From NCBI RefSeq assembly GCF_018271975.1, contig NZ_JAGUCN010000010.1, positions 1 to 64,000 on the forward strand: a stretch of 64,000 bases of DNA, in the 5' to 3' direction. Below, piece after piece: positions 62,300 to 64,000 of this stretch (the stretch's first letter is position 1; the number at the start of each line of letters is the position of its first letter). A program made the translations under genes and the position numbers. A model generated the notes under the pieces. That model was not told where the DNA came from and ran no database searches. It was given only the letters and a program-made list of their open reading frames with translations. This DNA comes from Carboxylicivirga mesophila (lineage in GTDB: Bacteria > Bacteroidota > Bacteroidia > Bacteroidales > Marinilabiliaceae).

Positions 62300-63079
62300 A
62301 TGAATCCCAACTACGGTAAAGTATGGTTGGTTGGCGCCGGTCCCGGCGATGCCGATTTAATCAGCTTAAAAGCTGTGAAGTTGCTCAAACAGGCCGATAT
62401 CGTTTTATACGACTACCTGGTTAATAAAGAACTACTTGACTATTGCCCTGATGCTTGCGAAATGGTTTACGTGGGGAAGAAGAAGGATAAGCACACTTTT
62501 CCACAGGAAGAACTAAATGAGTTGATAGCCCATTATGCTTCAAAAGGTCAGAATATTGTGCGTTTAAAGGGTGGTGATCCTTTTGTGTTCGGACGAGGAG
62601 TAGAGGAAATAATGACCCTTATCGAATATGGAATTGATTACGAGGTGGTCCCCGGCATTACTTCGGGTGTAGCCGTACCTGCTTACATGGGGATTCCTGT
62701 AACAGCCCGTCATGTGGCTTCGTCGGTAACATTCGTAACCGGGCACCCAGCAAAAGGAAACAATTCTGTTGATTGGCAAGCCTTGGCAAAAGCATCAGAT
62801 ACATTGGTTGTGTATATGGGCGTGAGTAATGCGCAACGCATCGCCAATGAATTGATTACTGGTGGTAAGAAAGAGGAGACTCCGGTGGCCCTGATTCGCT
62901 GGGGAACTTACCCGCAACAAGAAATGCTGACAGCTACGCTTAAAACCATTGGCGATGTTATGGAGGATAAAGGGTTCTTACCTCCAGCTTTAATGGTCAT
63001 TGGCGAAGTAGTCAACTTTTCCGAACAACTCAAACCGGTTATTCAATCTGTTAAACCTCAAGAATTAATACATGTCTAA
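62300..63079 (+). CDS. cobA: Uroporphyrinogen-III C-methyltransferase
   Basis: The product is 259 residues. The enzyme adds two methyl groups from S-adenosylmethionine to uroporphyrinogen III to give precorrin-2, the branch point to siroheme and cobalamin. Seen are VGAGPGDADLISLKAVKLL (the SAM-binding start), RLKGGDPFVFGRG and GYEVVPGITSGVAVPAYMGIPVT-type loops, all canonical. Length is standard. The start abuts the previous stop, and the 3' end overlaps the next start by 8 bases, so translation is coupled along the operon. Its product is the substrate of the preceding gene's enzyme. Confidence 0.96.
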   Translation: MNPNYGKVWLVGAGPGDADLISLKAVKLLKQADIVLYDYLVNKELLDYCPDACEMVYVGKKKDKHTFPQEELNELIAHYASKGQNIVRLKGGDPFVFGRGVEEIMTLIEYGIDYEVVPGITSGVAVPAYMGIPVTARHVASSVTFVTGHPAKGNNSVDWQALAKASDTLVVYMGVSNAQRIANELITGGKKEETPVALIRWGTYPQQEMLTATLKTIGDVMEDKGFLPPALMVIGEVVNFSEQLKPVIQSVKPQELIHV

Positions 63080-63950
63080 AAAAGGAGTTTTAATCTGTGG
63101 TCATGGTACCCGTGTGAAAAGAGGCGAAGAGGCCTTTTTAAAATACACAAAACAAATAGAGGCTTTATTAACCGATTATGAAGTGGAAGCTGGATTTCTC
63201 GAATTATCGGAACCTGGTTTTGAGGAGGGAGTGAAACGTTTGGCTCAGCGCGGCGTAACAGAGATTGTTGCTGTTCCTGTGTTTTTGTTTACCGGGGTCC
63301 ATATCCAAAAGGATATTCCTTGCATGCTCTATCAGTTGCAGGCTAAGTACAACGTATCTATTAGTATGGCGCACTATATTGGGGATTGCGATGAGATGCT
63401 GCATCTGTCAAACGATCTGATTAGTAAAGCGCTGAATGGCGCAGAAGTGGAGGCGAATGATACATTACTGTTTGGTTTGGGCGTTGGTGCTTCGAAAGTT
63501 GCAGCTAATGGCGATTTAGCACGATTAACACGCATGGTCCAGGAGACGAATAAGTACGCTTTTAGCATAAATGGTTACTGTAGCCGGATGACTTATCCAT
63601 CAGTGGCTGAGGCATTATCTATTTGCGAAAAGTTACCATATAAAAATATAATAGTCGTTCCTTATGTGTTCTTCCCTGGTGTTTACATGGATAAAGCACA
63701 TGATTTACTGGACGAATTTTCAAAACAGCATCCGGATCGCAAAGTGTTTATGGCACCATTGTTAAGCGAATCGGAGGATCTGGCGCAAATATTAATTAAG
63801 CGTTTGGAGAGTGCTGAGCGGGGGGAAGTGGATATGATTTCGTCCGTAGATAAGGAAACGTTGGAGAATTACGTGCCGCATCATCACCATGGGCATGATC
63901 ACGGTCATCACCATCATCACGGACACGATTGTTGTGGCCATCATCACTAA
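63072..63950 (+). CDS. cbiX: Sirohydrochlorin cobaltochelatase, CbiX type, with His-rich tail
   Basis: The product is 292 residues. CbiX puts cobalt into sirohydrochlorin at the start of the anaerobic cobalamin pathway. Two related halves are seen, about 1-120 and 130-260. The N-terminal half has the catalytic His in ICGHGTRVKRGEEAF and the second in FLFTGVHIQKDIP; the second half lacks the first His. The last 22 residues are mostly His with some Gly, Asp and Cys (HGHDHGHHHHHGHDCCGHHH), a metal-binding tail known from several long CbiX proteins, which may store or deliver metal. The start overlaps the cobA end by 8 bases. Confidence 0.92.
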   Translation: MSKKGVLICGHGTRVKRGEEAFLKYTKQIEALLTDYEVEAGFLELSEPGFEEGVKRLAQRGVTEIVAVPVFLFTGVHIQKDIPCMLYQLQAKYNVSISMAHYIGDCDEMLHLSNDLISKALNGAEVEANDTLLFGLGVGASKVAANGDLARLTRMVQETNKYAFSINGYCSRMTYPSVAEALSICEKLPYKNIIVVPYVFFPGVYMDKAHDLLDEFSKQHPDRKVFMAPLLSESEDLAQILIKRLESAERGEVDMISSVDKETLENYVPHHHHGHDHGHHHHHGHDCCGHHH

Positions 63951-63959
63951 CAGATAGAC

Positions 63960-64000
63960 ATGAAACAAACAATATACGGTGTGGCACTTGGTCCCGGTGA
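63960..64000 (+). CDS. Start of a tetrapyrrole methylase, probably precorrin-2 C20-methyltransferase (partial)
   Basis: Only 13 codons are in the window: MKQTIYGVALGPG. The motif YGVALGPG followed by G/D is the SAM-binding beginning of the precorrin methyltransferase family, and the form 'YGVGLGPGD' is usual for CbiL/CobI. Position right after CbiX in a cobalamin operon, where C20 methylation is the next step, supports this. The rest lies outside. Confidence 0.6.
   Translation, partial: MKQTIYGVALGPG

Overview
The window looks like chromosomal DNA of a free-living, probably marine or sediment member of the Bacteroidota; an order such as Marinilabiliales or Bacteroidales is a guess. The sequence reasons are: promoters of the Bacteroidota type (TTTG, about 19 nt, TAnnTTTG), almost no Shine-Dalgarno sequences, a SecA of 1101 residues ending in a zinc motif, and families largely confined to this phylum (DUF4270, DUF4301, DUF4907, many small lipoproteins and beta-barrel proteins). 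No tRNA, rRNA, CRISPR array, complete insertion sequence or phage gene was seen.

Layout. 1-9260: surface proteins, a dicarboxylate-type symporter whose 3' end has been replaced and left behind as a relict, an orphan AT-rich gene, a histidine kinase, a PepSY membrane protein and rsgA with a structured leader. 9261-14001: an outer-membrane protein/DUF4270 pair, a Kelch lipoprotein/DUF4907 pair and an unknown lipoprotein. 14078-18231: secA and lgt, both serving protein export and lipoprotein maturation. 18476-26424: a palindromic repeat, then a TetR-led operon (porin-like protein, ABC ATPase, three FtsX-type permeases, LolA-like carrier) with odd repeats in its spacers, including a 13-unit, 21-bp tandem array. 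26607-36038: serine hydrolase, amtB-glnK for ammonium uptake, DUF4301, a FadL/GDSL-lipase pair, a class IV aminotransferase and an FKBP isomerase. 36046-41891: a type I-like export operon (ABC exporter with unusual motifs, HlyD, TolC) diverging from a universal stress protein. 41973-44651: a GNAT-nitrilase fusion and a LytTR regulator.

44932-53643 is the most novel part: four co-directional genes encoding a DUF900-like alpha/beta hydrolase, an M19-like metallo-hydrolase, a DUF2235 (Tle1-like) hydrolase and a 1497-residue membrane protein with extracytoplasmic sensor-like domains. No such set is known to me as a named system. It is followed by a module (54008-57082) of an unusual DUF4242/cyclase-like/AraC regulator, an FAD oxidoreductase and a cupin, flanked by two related copies of a roughly 100-nt sequence.

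57563-64000: a large secreted lipoprotein, mnmE, and then an adenosylcobalamin riboswitch with its own promoter leading the start of an anaerobic-type cobalamin/siroheme operon (precorrin-2 dehydrogenase, uroporphyrinogen-III methyltransferase, a CbiX chelatase with a His-rich tail, and the first codons of a probable precorrin-2 methyltransferase). The genes before riboswitch and kinase elements are mostly housekeeping or surface functions; the repeats and the hydrolase operon are where the unexplained signals lie.
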